A DNA stretch of 60,172 nt from Subtercola boreus. Lineage in GTDB: Bacteria; Actinomycetota; Actinomycetes; Actinomycetales; Microbacteriaceae. Location of the stretch: the NCBI RefSeq assembly GCF_003399625.1, contig NZ_NBXA01000012.1, forward strand, positions 1 through 60,172, given 5' to 3'. Positions 35,902-44,536 of this stretch are shown in pieces. The stretch's first letter is position 1. Each line of letters begins with the position of its first letter. The position numbers and the translations under genes are program-made. The notes beneath the pieces were generated by a model. The model ran no database searches, was not told the origin of the DNA, and worked only from the letters and a program-made list of their open reading frames with translations.

Positions 35902-36154
35902 GTCGTACCTCCTGTGATCGCGCCGGCCCGGCTGATGGTGTGACTGCAGGCTATGCGCGACCACCGACATCGGTGGAGGGCGGACGTGGGGCTCTCCTCT
36001 CGCCCACAACGCCGGCCTTGCAGGATCTCTCCACAGATGGTTGCTGAGCCCCCCACCAGCGCAGGGTCACGGGACCAGAATCGTCGCAGCGGCCGAACCA
36101 CAGCCCTTCGCATCCCGCGTCGGACGTCGGCCCGATCACCCCGAGGAGCACACC

Positions 36155-36775
36155 ATGCCCGACACCATTTGCCTGACAGGGGTCGTCGCGACGACACCGC
36201 GGCACATCACCACCACAGAGGGGCTCGACATCACGAGTTTCCGGCTGGCCTCCAGCCAGCGCCGATTCGACCGGCACCAGAACAGCTGGGTCGACGTGGG
36301 CACGAACTGGTACACCCTCACGGCGTTCCGCCAACTCGCGTCGAACCTGGCGACGTCGGTTTCCAAGGGCGACAGGGTGGTGGCCGCGGGCCGGCTCCGC
36401 ATCCGTGAGTGGGAGAACGCCGAGAAGAGCGGAATGACGGTGGAGATCGAAGTCGAGTCTGTGGGGCACGACCTCGGCTGGGGCACGACCCAGTTCAGCC
36501 GCACAGTGCAGCCGGAGGCGCAGGCCGGGGTGTCTTCCGCTCCGCCCGGTGCCGGTCCGGGCGGAGGGCACGGTATGCCGCCCGGACCGGGCGACCTGGG
36601 GCCAGGGTCGGGCGACGTCACCGCACCGGCTGTCACCGGATCGGGTGGCTGGGCGATACCCGGGGCACGGTCCGAACCTGCCGCCGGGCTCGGATCCGAC
36701 GGCTTCACTCCGGCGTCCACGGCCGATTCGGAGCATGGCGCGCTCACTCCTCACCTAGACTCGACCCGTCTGTAG
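36155..36775 (+). CDS. single-stranded DNA-binding protein paralogue (SSB-like)
   Basis: A 206-aa protein with an N-terminal OB-fold (about residues 1-110): ICLTGVVATTPRHITTTEGL, ITSFRLASSQRRFDR, NWYTLTAFRQLASNLATSVSKGDRVVAAGRLRI. The remainder is Gly/Pro-rich and disordered. It does not end in the acidic DDDIPF-type tip that recruits partners in housekeeping SSB, so it is probably the secondary SSB used in recombination or stress. The divergent 253-bp region to the small gene upstream holds its promoter; GAGGAG precedes the ATG. Confidence 0.85.
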   Translation: MPDTICLTGVVATTPRHITTTEGLDITSFRLASSQRRFDRHQNSWVDVGTNWYTLTAFRQLASNLATSVSKGDRVVAAGRLRIREWENAEKSGMTVEIEVESVGHDLGWGTTQFSRTVQPEAQAGVSSAPPGAGPGGGHGMPPGPGDLGPGSGDVTAPAVTGSGGWAIPGARSEPAAGLGSDGFTPASTADSEHGALTPHLDSTRL

Positions 36776-36804
36776 GGGATCCCGCCACAACAAATGGAGT
36801 TTTC

Positions 36805-37302
36805 ATGCCAGCGCGCTCGTCTCGCGTCGTGCTCACTGCGGTTCTGACGGCAGCCACCGCGCTCGCCCTCGCCGCCTGCACGGCGACGGCTACCCCGGAT
36901 CCGGCCCCGACAGAGTCCTCCTCGGTGCAGTCAGGTGCCCCGACCGCACCGCCCACGGCGGCACCGAAGCTGGTTCCCGGCGGATCGGCGACCGACAACC
37001 TGCCGTTCTTCGACTCGGTCAACAACGGGGTGATCGCCGCTGCGACGGCGGCGAACTCGACGGCCGACGGAAAGGGATTCGTCTCGGCGCTCCGCGACGG
37101 GGGTTTCACCGTCGCCGACATGCAGGTCACCCCCGACATCACCACGGTGGGGGTGAAGGCCGATTCGATCCAGTTCTCAGTGGCGCTCGGTGGCCAGTGC
37201 CTCATCGGCCAATACAGTTTCGGCGAGTACCACAGCCTCGTGGCCCCGCTGCTCGGCACCGGCAAGTGCCTGATCGGGGAGACCCGCACCATAGACTTCT
37301 AA
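36805..37302 (+). CDS. putative lipoprotein, unknown function
   Basis: A 165-aa protein. The signal peptide has lipobox LAAC (Cys 25), then a Thr/Pro/Ala-rich linker (residues 26-57) and a compact domain with two Cys (GGQCLIGQYSFGEYHSL and GTGKCLIGETRTIDF) that could form a disulfide. The start at 36805 follows GGAG. It resembles small uncharacterised Microbacteriaceae lipoproteins. It ends 2 bp before ettA and may be co-transcribed with it. Confidence 0.75.
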   Translation: MPARSSRVVLTAVLTAATALALAACTATATPDPAPTESSSVQSGAPTAPPTAAPKLVPGGSATDNLPFFDSVNNGVIAAATAANSTADGKGFVSALRDGGFTVADMQVTPDITTVGVKADSIQFSVALGGQCLIGQYSFGEYHSLVAPLLGTGKCLIGETRTIDF

Positions 37303-37304
37303 TC

Positions 37305-38987
37305 ATGGCCGAATACATTTACTCCATGGTGCGCGCCCGCAAGGCCGTGGGCGAGAAACTGATCCTCGACGACGTCACGATGTCGTTCCTACCGGGGGCG
37401 AAGATCGGTGTGGTGGGTCCGAACGGCGCCGGAAAGTCGACCATCCTGAAGATCATGGCGGGCCTCGACACCCCGAGCAACGGCGACGCGACTCTCTCCC
37501 CGGGCTACACCGTGGGAATCCTGATGCAGGAGCCCGAGCTCGACGAGTCGAAGACAGTGCTCGAGAACGTGCAGGAGGGCGTGGGCGAGATCAAGGGCCA
37601 GATCGATCGCTTCAACGAGATCTCTGCGGCGCTGGCCGACCCCGATGCCGACTTCGACACCCTGCTCGAAGAGATGGGCACGCTGCAGGAGAAGATCGAC
37701 GCCGCCGACGCCTGGGATCTCGACTCCCAGCTCGAACAGGCGATGGATGCCCTCCGCACCCCGCCCGGAGATGCCAGTGTCTCGAACCTCTCCGGTGGAG
37801 AGAAGCGCCGGGTGGCGCTGACCAAGCTCCTGCTGCAGAAGCCCGACCTGCTGCTGCTCGACGAACCGACGAACCACCTCGACGCCGAGAGCGTGCTGTG
37901 GCTCGAGCAGCACCTCGCGAAGTACCCGGGCGCTGTGCTCGCCGTCACACACGACAGGTACTTCCTCGACCACGTCGCCGAATGGATCGCCGAAGTCGAC
38001 CGCGGCAAGCTCTACCCCTACGAGGGCAACTACTCGACCTACCTCGAGAAGAAGCAGGAGCGCCTGCAGGTGCAGGGCAAGAAGGACGCCAAGCTCTCGA
38101 AGCGCCTCGCTGAAGAGCTCGAATGGGTCAGGTCGAATGCGAAGGGTCGCCAGGCCAAGTCCAAAGCGCGCCTGGCGCGCTACGAGGAGATGGCGAGCGA
38201 GGCAGAGCGCACCAGGAAGCTCGACTTCGAGGAGATCGTGATCCCCGTGGGCCCACGTCTCGGCTCGCAGGTCATCGACGCGAAGAAGCTGAGCAAGGGA
38301 TTCGGTGAGCGCGTGCTCATCAACGACCTCTCGTTCACTCTTCCCCGGAACGGTATCGTCGGCGTGATCGGCCCGAACGGTGTCGGCAAGTCGACACTGT
38401 TCAAGACCATCGTCGGCTTCGAGCCGCTCGACTCGGGCGAGCTGACGATCGGCAACACGGTCGACATCTCCTACGTCGACCAGGACCGCGGCGGCATCGA
38501 CCCGAAGAAGACGCTCTGGGAGGTCGTGTCCGACGGCCAGGACTACATCCAGGTCGGCAAGACCGAGATCCCGTCACGCGCCTACGTCTCCACGTTCGGC
38601 TTCAAGGGCCCCGACCAGCAGAAAGCCGCGGGTGTGCTCTCCGGTGGTGAACGCAACCGGTTGAACCTCGCACTCACGCTCAAACAGGGTGGAAACCTGC
38701 TGCTGCTCGACGAACCGACGAACGACCTCGACGTCGAGACCCTGGGCAGCCTCGAGAACGCCCTGCTCGAGTTCCCCGGCTGCGCTGTGGTGATCACACA
38801 CGACCGGTGGTTCCTCGATCGCATCGCGACGCACATCCTCTCCTACGAGGGCACAGAGGACGACCCGGCGAACTGGTACTGGTTCGAGGGCAACTTCGAG
38901 GCCTACGAGCAGAACAAGATCGAGCGTCTCGGCCCGGATGCGGCGAAGCCCCACCGCTCCGCGTACCGCAAGCTGACCCGCGACTGA
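37305..38987 (+). CDS. ettA: energy-dependent translational throttle protein EttA (ABC-F)
   Basis: A 560-aa soluble ABC-F ATPase that binds the ribosomal E site and gates the first elongation steps by ATP/ADP ratio. NBD1 has GVVGPNGAGKSTILKIMAGL and NLSGGEKRRVALTKLLLQ. The P-site interaction linker lies at about residues 240-310 (KKQERLQVQGKKDAKLSKRL). NBD2 has GVIGPNGVGKSTLFKTIVG and VLSGGERNRLNLALTL. Both Walker B motifs read LLLDEPTN. The start MAEYIYSMVRARKAVG is the family's; the frame is open upstream but not homologous. Confidence 0.96.
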   Translation: MAEYIYSMVRARKAVGEKLILDDVTMSFLPGAKIGVVGPNGAGKSTILKIMAGLDTPSNGDATLSPGYTVGILMQEPELDESKTVLENVQEGVGEIKGQIDRFNEISAALADPDADFDTLLEEMGTLQEKIDAADAWDLDSQLEQAMDALRTPPGDASVSNLSGGEKRRVALTKLLLQKPDLLLLDEPTNHLDAESVLWLEQHLAKYPGAVLAVTHDRYFLDHVAEWIAEVDRGKLYPYEGNYSTYLEKKQERLQVQGKKDAKLSKRLAEELEWVRSNAKGRQAKSKARLARYEEMASEAERTRKLDFEEIVIPVGPRLGSQVIDAKKLSKGFGERVLINDLSFTLPRNGIVGVIGPNGVGKSTLFKTIVGFEPLDSGELTIGNTVDISYVDQDRGGIDPKKTLWEVVSDGQDYIQVGKTEIPSRAYVSTFGFKGPDQQKAAGVLSGGERNRLNLALTLKQGGNLLLLDEPTNDLDVETLGSLENALLEFPGCAVVITHDRWFLDRIATHILSYEGTEDDPANWYWFEGNFEAYEQNKIERLGPDAAKPHRSAYRKLTRD

Positions 38988-39038
38988 CGCGCCGCCGCCG
39001 AGAGACAGCCGTGACCCTGCACCACCTGGGCCGCTGAG

Positions 39039-39545
39039 ATGCGACTGAACGTTCCGACCAGACTGCGCTGGTCCGACCTCGATGCCTACGGGCACGTGAA
39101 CAATGTCTCGATGCTGCGCCTCCTCGAAGAGGCGCGCATCGAGGCGTTCTGGTCGACCGAGTCCACCACACGTCAGACTGCAGATGGCGAGGTGACCGAG
39201 TTCACCGGGAACACCGCCATGGCGGTGCTCGACGGCCGCGCCGACGCGCGCACGCTCTCCCTGATCGCCCGCCAGGAGATCGAGTACCTCGCGCAGATAC
39301 CGTATCTGCGGGAGCCCCTCGACCTCCAGCTCTGGATCGGGCGTCTCGCGGGGGCGAGCCTCGACGTCTGCTACGAGGTCTGGAACCCCGTGGCATCCGA
39401 GACACGTGTGCTCTTCACCCGGGCAGCCACCACCCTCGTGCTGTTCGACGCAGAACTTCAGCGGCCCCGTCGCATCTCCGCCACGGAACGCGCCGCGTGG
39501 GAGCCGTTCGTCGAGGCACCGCTCGAGTTCACGCACCGTCGCTGA
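39039..39545 (+). CDS. acyl-CoA thioesterase (4HBT hotdog fold)
   Basis: A 168-aa single hotdog-domain thioesterase. The catalytic-region signature is RWSDLDAYGHVNNVSMLRLLEEAR (Asp-x6-His-Asn-Asn type). Substrate chain length unknown. It follows ettA by 51 bp and is convergent with the TesB-type thioesterase downstream. Confidence 0.88.
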   Translation: MRLNVPTRLRWSDLDAYGHVNNVSMLRLLEEARIEAFWSTESTTRQTADGEVTEFTGNTAMAVLDGRADARTLSLIARQEIEYLAQIPYLREPLDLQLWIGRLAGASLDVCYEVWNPVASETRVLFTRAATTLVLFDAELQRPRRISATERAAWEPFVEAPLEFTHRR

Positions 39546-39578
39546 CGCTGGCAGGAGCCAGAGGGATCGGGGTGGAAC

Positions 39579-40448
39579 CTAGACGCCCGGAACGCGGATC
39601 GTCCCCTCCTGGGCGATGCTCGCGAGAAGGGTTCCGTCCCGGGAGAACATCCGCCCGAGCGCCAGTCCGCGCCCGCCGGTCGCGGAAGGGGATTCCTGCG
39701 TGTAGAGCACCCACTCGTCGGCGCGGCCGGGGCGGTGCCACCACATCGCGTGGTCGAGGCTCGCGACCTTCATTCCCGGTGTCATCCAGGTGAGGCCGTG
39801 CCGACGGAAGACCGCCTCCAGGATGGAATAGTCGCTGGCGTAGGCCAGTGCCGCCCGGTGCAGCACCGGGTCATCGGGGAGCCGCGAGACAGCGCGCACC
39901 CAGACCGCCTGGTGCGCAGCACGACTCTCATCCGCCTGGAGATAGACCGGCTGCGAGATGTGGCGCACGTCGAAGGGGCGTTCGTGGGCCCAGCTCCGAG
40001 CCACCGGGTGATCCAGCGACCCGATGACATCTGCGGTGGTCGGCAGCGATTCGGGATCGGGTAGTCCCTCGGGCATTCCGATCTGGTGGTCGAGACCGGG
40101 GTCATCGGTCTGGAACGAGGCGATCATCGACAGGATCGGCACCCCGTTCTGGTAGGCCTGCGTGCGCCTGGTCGAGAAGGAGCGCCCATCGTGGATGCGG
40201 TCGACCGAGAAGGTGATGGGCTGGTTCGCATCTCCGGGCCGGAGGAAGTAGCCGTGCATCGAATGTGCAGGGCGATCGCCCTCGATGGTGCGACTCGCGG
40301 CGACCAGCGACTGCGCCAGGACCTGCCCGCCGAAGACCCGGCCGAGCGGCGTCCAGATCGACGGGGCGACGAAGATGTCCTCGGTCGTTCTCACCGAACT
40401 CTCGGTGATGTCGAGCGCTTCCAGAAGGCTGTTGAAGGCGTCGGTCAT
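39579..40448 (-). CDS. tesB: acyl-CoA thioesterase II (TesB)
   Basis: A 289-aa double-hotdog thioesterase. The N-terminal domain has RVFGGQVLAQSLVAASRTI and HSMHGYFLRPGDANQPITF. The C-terminal domain has LHRAALAYASDYSILEAVF (catalytic Asp region), ASLDHAMWWHRPG and the family ending RGLALGRMFSRDGTLLASI. The ATG at 40448 has GGAGAG upstream and fits the family better than the longer frame to 40490. It hydrolyses medium- to long-chain acyl-CoA. Confidence 0.93.
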   Translation of the reverse strand: MTDAFNSLLEALDITESSVRTTEDIFVAPSIWTPLGRVFGGQVLAQSLVAASRTIEGDRPAHSMHGYFLRPGDANQPITFSVDRIHDGRSFSTRRTQAYQNGVPILSMIASFQTDDPGLDHQIGMPEGLPDPESLPTTADVIGSLDHPVARSWAHERPFDVRHISQPVYLQADESRAAHQAVWVRAVSRLPDDPVLHRAALAYASDYSILEAVFRRHGLTWMTPGMKVASLDHAMWWHRPGRADEWVLYTQESPSATGGRGLALGRMFSRDGTLLASIAQEGTIRVPGV

Positions 40449-40525
40449 GTTCTCTCCGTCTCGATCCGGCCACGGCTGCCCGATGGTCATGCGGGGCGTC
40501 CTCGCCTTCTGTAGTTTAGGAGTTG

Positions 40526-41185
40526 ATGGTTCAAACGTTCTCCCTCGTCGATGCGCTCTCCCTCGGCGACCTCAAGGTGTATCTCGGGCGTTCCGCCCGG
40601 GTGGGCACCGATTCGGTGCGTCTGATCGCCGGCCAGGGGGTTCTCGCCGTCTATGCGTCGGTGCTTGCGCCCAAGGGTCTGCTCGACACCGGCCCGACGG
40701 TTCTCGGCCTCCGCACGTTCGCCCTGAGCGACAGGCAGCTGGAGTTCGATGAGATCGTGTCGATCCGGGCTCTCCTCGACCGGCTCGCCCTGCTCTCGGT
40801 CGTCGCGAACGGGGACACAGGGCCTGTGGAGGTCACTCTTCCGCCTTCCGAGGGCCCGACGGCGTGGGCCGGGATCTCACCGCCCCGCGGCGGCTGGACG
40901 AACCTCGGGCTCGTCGATTCGGCCGTACTGGAGAAGACCGCCGGCGACGGCATCACCGAGGTGGCAGCTGCCCTGCCCCCCGACGCCGGCGAGCAGCTCG
41001 TGCATCGCGTGCGGAGCCAGGTCTGGGGCCGCCCGATCGAGGGCATCGGCCGCCGCACACCGTCGGGCGCCGCCTTCGCCGCGGTGAGCCTCGGATTCCT
41101 CCGCCCCGACGATCCTGTCGCCCTCTACGAGTCGGGCCCCTGGACGCGGCTCAGCACCCGCCGCGGCCACATCCTGACTCGCTGA
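40526..41185 (+). CDS. conserved protein of unknown function
   Basis: A 219-aa soluble protein (MVQTFSLVDALSLGDLKVYL) with a TTTAGGAG ribosome site. A TTG 3 nt upstream could also be used. The sequence suggests an alpha/beta fold with two halves around a Pro/Gly loop (PPSEGPTAWAGISPPRGG). No catalytic motif, membrane segment or signal peptide. I do not recognise a family. It is divergent from tesB and convergent with the FAD dehydrogenase. Confidence 0.7.
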   Translation: MVQTFSLVDALSLGDLKVYLGRSARVGTDSVRLIAGQGVLAVYASVLAPKGLLDTGPTVLGLRTFALSDRQLEFDEIVSIRALLDRLALLSVVANGDTGPVEVTLPPSEGPTAWAGISPPRGGWTNLGLVDSAVLEKTAGDGITEVAAALPPDAGEQLVHRVRSQVWGRPIEGIGRRTPSGAAFAAVSLGFLRPDDPVALYESGPWTRLSTRRGHILTR

Positions 41186-41208
41186 CCCGGCGCAGAGCGG
41201 GGTTCCCG

Positions 41209-42861
41209 TCAGAGCGCCGCCGCCACCGCACGCCCCACCTGGCGGCCCGAGAACAGGCACCCACCGAGGAACGTGCCCTCGAGCGAGCGGTAGCCGTGCA
41301 TCCCGCCGCCACCGAACCCGCTCGCCTCGCCCGCCGCGAACAGCCCCGGCACGGGCGACCCCGATCCGTCGAGCACCCGTCCCGAGAGGTCGGTCTGGAT
41401 GCCGCCCAGCGACTTGCGCGTCAGAATGTGCAGCTTCACCGCGATCAACGGCCCGGCCGCCGGGTCGAGGAGCCGGTGCGGAGCCGCCACCCGGATCAGC
41501 TTGTCCCCGCGGTACCGCCGGGCCCCGCGCACCGCCGTGATCTGGGCGTCCTTCGTGAATTCGTGCGAGATCTCCCGGTCGCGCCCTTCGATCTCGGCGC
41601 TCACCCGCGCCGTGTCGAGCGGGGCATCGCCGGAGAGCTTCTGCATTCCCACCAGCAGCTCTTCCAGCGAGGAGGCCACGACGAAGTCGGCCCCGTGCGC
41701 CTTGAACGCCTCGACGGGCCCGGGAGCGCCGGGCCCGACGCGCGCCGCCAGCAGCCGCAGGTCCTTCCCCGTCAGATCGGGGTTCTGTTCGCTGCCCGAG
41801 AGCGCGAACTCCTTCTCGATGATCTTCTGCGTCAGCACGAACCAACTGTGGTCGTAGCCTGTCGAGAGGATGTGTTCGAGTGTTCCGAGGGTGTCGAAAC
41901 CGGGGAACAGCGGCACGGGCAGGCGGCGCCCCGTGGCGTCGAGCCAGAGCGACGACGGGCCCGGCAGGATCCGGATGCCGTGGCGCTGCCAGACGGGATC
42001 GAAGTTCGTGATGCCCTCCGTGTAGTGCCACATCCGATCGGAGTTGATCAGGGTTCCCCCTGCCTGGCGGGTGATGCCGAGCATCCGACCGTCGACGTGG
42101 GCGGGCACTCCCGAGAGCAGGGATGCCGGGGGAGTGCCGAAGCGCGCCGGCCAGTTCTGCCGCACGAGGTCGTGGTTGCCCCCGATGCCGCCGCTGGTCA
42201 CGATGACCGCCGACGCCGCCACCTCGAACGAGCCAACGACCGTGCGCGAACTCGTGACGCCGCGCCCGGCGGATGACGGCTCGAGAACAGCGCCGCGCAC
42301 ACCAGTGACGCCCCCGTCTGTCGTGGTGAGTCCATCGACCCGGTGCCGGTGCAGCAGGGTCACGAGCCCGCTCCGGACGCCCGCCCGAACCCGCCGCACG
42401 AAGGGTTCGAGCACACCGGGGCCGGTGCCCCACGTGATGTGGAAGCGCGGCACGGAGTTGCCGTGGGAGAGAGCCGTTCCGCCGCCCCGCTCCGCCCAGC
42501 CGACCACAGGGAAGAACCGCACCCCCTGCTGGCGGAGCCACGCGCGCTTCTCGCCGGCCGCGAACTGCAGGTAGGCCTCGGCCCACCGTCTCGGCCACTC
42601 ATCGACGTCCCGGTCGAAGCCGGCGGAGGCGAACCAGTCCTGGCGGGCGAGTTCGAGGCTGTCGTGCACACCGAGGCGGCGCTGCTCGGGGCTGTCGACC
42701 AGAAAGAGCCCGCCGAACGACCACCAGGCCTGCCCGCCGAGGGAGGCGGCCGGCTCCTGCTCCACGATCGTCACGCGCCGGCCGGCGTCGACCAGCTCGG
42801 CGGCCGCCACGAGGCCGGCGAGCCCCGCGCCCACGATGATCACGTCGGACTGTGCAGTCAT
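41209..42861 (-). CDS. FAD-binding dehydrogenase (ketosteroid dehydrogenase/fumarate reductase family)
   Basis: A 550-aa flavoprotein. The N-terminal dinucleotide-binding motif is VIIVGAGLAGLVAAAEL, with the ribose-binding Glu in VTIVEQEPAASLGGQAWWSFGG. The C-terminal FAD segment is PVPGLFAAGEASGFGGGGMHGYRSLEGTFLGG. It resembles the putative FAD-binding dehydrogenases of actinobacteria related to 3-oxosteroid 1-dehydrogenase, but I cannot confirm a steroid substrate and no other steroid gene is near. A GAAGGAG ribosome site precedes the ATG. Confidence 0.88.
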   Translation of the reverse strand: MTAQSDVIIVGAGLAGLVAAAELVDAGRRVTIVEQEPAASLGGQAWWSFGGLFLVDSPEQRRLGVHDSLELARQDWFASAGFDRDVDEWPRRWAEAYLQFAAGEKRAWLRQQGVRFFPVVGWAERGGGTALSHGNSVPRFHITWGTGPGVLEPFVRRVRAGVRSGLVTLLHRHRVDGLTTTDGGVTGVRGAVLEPSSAGRGVTSSRTVVGSFEVAASAVIVTSGGIGGNHDLVRQNWPARFGTPPASLLSGVPAHVDGRMLGITRQAGGTLINSDRMWHYTEGITNFDPVWQRHGIRILPGPSSLWLDATGRRLPVPLFPGFDTLGTLEHILSTGYDHSWFVLTQKIIEKEFALSGSEQNPDLTGKDLRLLAARVGPGAPGPVEAFKAHGADFVVASSLEELLVGMQKLSGDAPLDTARVSAEIEGRDREISHEFTKDAQITAVRGARRYRGDKLIRVAAPHRLLDPAAGPLIAVKLHILTRKSLGGIQTDLSGRVLDGSGSPVPGLFAAGEASGFGGGGMHGYRSLEGTFLGGCLFSGRQVGRAVAAAL

Positions 42862-42925
42862 GTCAGAACTCCTTCGTTCCTACCGGGTGGGGCGACCCGG
42901 GGTGCGGCCCCACGGGCTGTGATAC

Positions 42926-43423
42926 CTACTCGTCGAACGTGTTCACCATCGCATGCGCGGCTCGTTCGAGATAGTCCCAGAGCGTCGCATCCTGCAGCGG
43001 AGCGAGCTCGAGCGAGTCGACCGCAGCCCGCATGTGCAGCAACCATCGGTCGCGGGCGTCGGGGTTGACCTTGAACGGATTGTGGCGCATCCGGAGCCGT
43101 GGGTGGCCGCGCTCCTGGCTGTAGGTCGTCGGGCCGCCCCAATACTGTTCGAGAAAGCCGGTGAGGCGCTGGATGGCTCCCTCGAGGTCGTCCTCGGGGT
43201 ACATCGCCACCAGCACGGGGTCGGAGGCGACGCCGCGATAGAACTCCCGCACGAGGCGTTCGAAGGTGGGGCGACCGCCGAGCTGCTCATAGAACGTGCT
43301 CCCGGTGGCTTCGTCGGTTCCGGATGCCGCGGCTGAAGCCGTGGGGACGACGGGGATGAGCGGGATGCCGCTGCCCGCGGCGGCCGGAGGTGTGACGGCG
43401 GGGGTGCCTGGCTGGTCGGTCAT
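42926..43423 (-). CDS. group II truncated haemoglobin (trHbO type)
   Basis: A 165-aa protein. A Pro/Ala-rich extension of about 40 residues precedes a 2-over-2 globin with FYEQLGGRPTFERLVREFYRGV (Tyr B10), LEQYWGGPTTYSQERGHPRLRMRHNPF (proximal His F8) and RDRWLLHM (Trp G8). It binds haem and handles O2 or NO. Its ATG overlaps the mscS stop by 4 bp, so the two are translationally coupled. Confidence 0.93.
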   Translation of the reverse strand: MTDQPGTPAVTPPAAAGSGIPLIPVVPTASAAASGTDEATGSTFYEQLGGRPTFERLVREFYRGVASDPVLVAMYPEDDLEGAIQRLTGFLEQYWGGPTTYSQERGHPRLRMRHNPFKVNPDARDRWLLHMRAAVDSLELAPLQDATLWDYLERAAHAMVNTFDE

Positions 43424-44463
43424 CTGTTCCGTCCTCGGGGTGTGCGCGGGCTGGTGCCGTCTGGCGGCGTGCCGCCCGATCCATTCTCCGGCGCGCCGTC
43501 GGGCCCCGGCGTCTCCGCGACCGGCACTGGGCGGGTTCGCGGCGGCCGGGAGCCCGTCACGGATGTGGCACCCTCGAAGCCGCTCAGCACGATGCTGTTC
43601 AGCGATGGCAGGTGCACGCCCATCTCATCGAGGGCGCGCTTCAGCTGGATCCGGAGTTCGCGCGCGACGTCGTCCTTGGCGTTCGTGCGCGTCTTGACAA
43701 CGAGCCTGATGACCAGAGCCTCGGCGGAGATGCTCTCGAGGCCCCAGATCTCGGGCTTCTCGATCACGCGCGACCGCCACTTCGGGCTCGACGTCATCGT
43801 ACTGGCCGTGTCCAGCATCTTCGCCTGCACGGCGTCGACGTCGGTGTCGTACGGCACGGCGAGGTCGATGATCACGCGCGCCCAGCCCTGCGACATGTTG
43901 CCGACCCGCAGGATCTCGCCGTTCCGCACGAACCAGAGGGTCCCATTGACGTCGCGGAGGGTCGTCACGCGGATCCCGACGGCTTCGACCACGCCGGTCG
44001 CCGGCCCGAGGTCGACGACGTCACCGACGCCCAGCTGGTCCTCGACCACCATGAACAGCCCGTTCAGCATGTCCTTGATGACGTTCTGGGCGCCGAAGCC
44101 GAGGGCCGCGCCGAGCACACCGGCAGAGGCGACGATCGCGGTCACCTGGAACTGCAACTCGCCGAGGATCATGATGAAGGCGAAGACGACGACGACCCAC
44201 GTGATGAGGTTCGACAGCACGCTGCCCATGGTGCGCGTGCGCTGCACGACGCGCACCGCAGCGACCGGTGAGGTCATGATCGCCTGCGTGTCCTCGGCGT
44301 CGTGCTTCCTCTTCACCCCGGTGACGATGCGTTTCACCACGCGGTCGACCGAATGCAGCAGGATCAGGCGGATGACCAGCGCACCCAGCACGATGAAGAC
44401 GATGTTGAGCAGGTGCTGGTACGAGGTGTAGAAGTTGCCGAGGTTGGTGAAGAATTCGCTCAT
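43420..44463 (-). CDS. mscS: small-conductance mechanosensitive channel (MscS family)
   Basis: A 347-aa membrane protein. Three hydrophobic segments (about residues 15-35, 80-105 and 110-135) lead into the pore helix ASAGVLGAALGFGAQNVIKDMLNG, then the beta domain with EDQLGVGDVVDLGPATGVVEAV and an alpha/beta C-domain to about residue 290. The last 50 residues are a Pro/Gly/Arg-rich cytoplasmic tail. It releases osmolytes on hypo-osmotic shock. Coupled to the haemoglobin gene. Confidence 0.92.
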   Translation of the reverse strand: MSEFFTNLGNFYTSYQHLLNIVFIVLGALVIRLILLHSVDRVVKRIVTGVKRKHDAEDTQAIMTSPVAAVRVVQRTRTMGSVLSNLITWVVVVFAFIMILGELQFQVTAIVASAGVLGAALGFGAQNVIKDMLNGLFMVVEDQLGVGDVVDLGPATGVVEAVGIRVTTLRDVNGTLWFVRNGEILRVGNMSQGWARVIIDLAVPYDTDVDAVQAKMLDTASTMTSSPKWRSRVIEKPEIWGLESISAEALVIRLVVKTRTNAKDDVARELRIQLKRALDEMGVHLPSLNSIVLSGFEGATSVTGSRPPRTRPVPVAETPGPDGAPENGSGGTPPDGTSPRTPRGRNR

Positions 44464-44481
44464 ATGGCCTCAATCGTAGCG

Positions 44482-44512
44482 AGGGCCCCCCAGACGATTC
44501 TGAGGGGCCCCT
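44482..44512 (-). terminator. terminator downstream of pepN
   Basis: A stem AGGGCCCCC...GGGGCCCCT with an inner CAG/CTG pair lies between the pepN stop (44537) and the mscS start (44463) on the same strand. Confidence 0.6.
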
Positions 44513-44536
44513 GATGATGCGCTCGAGTCGAGCGTG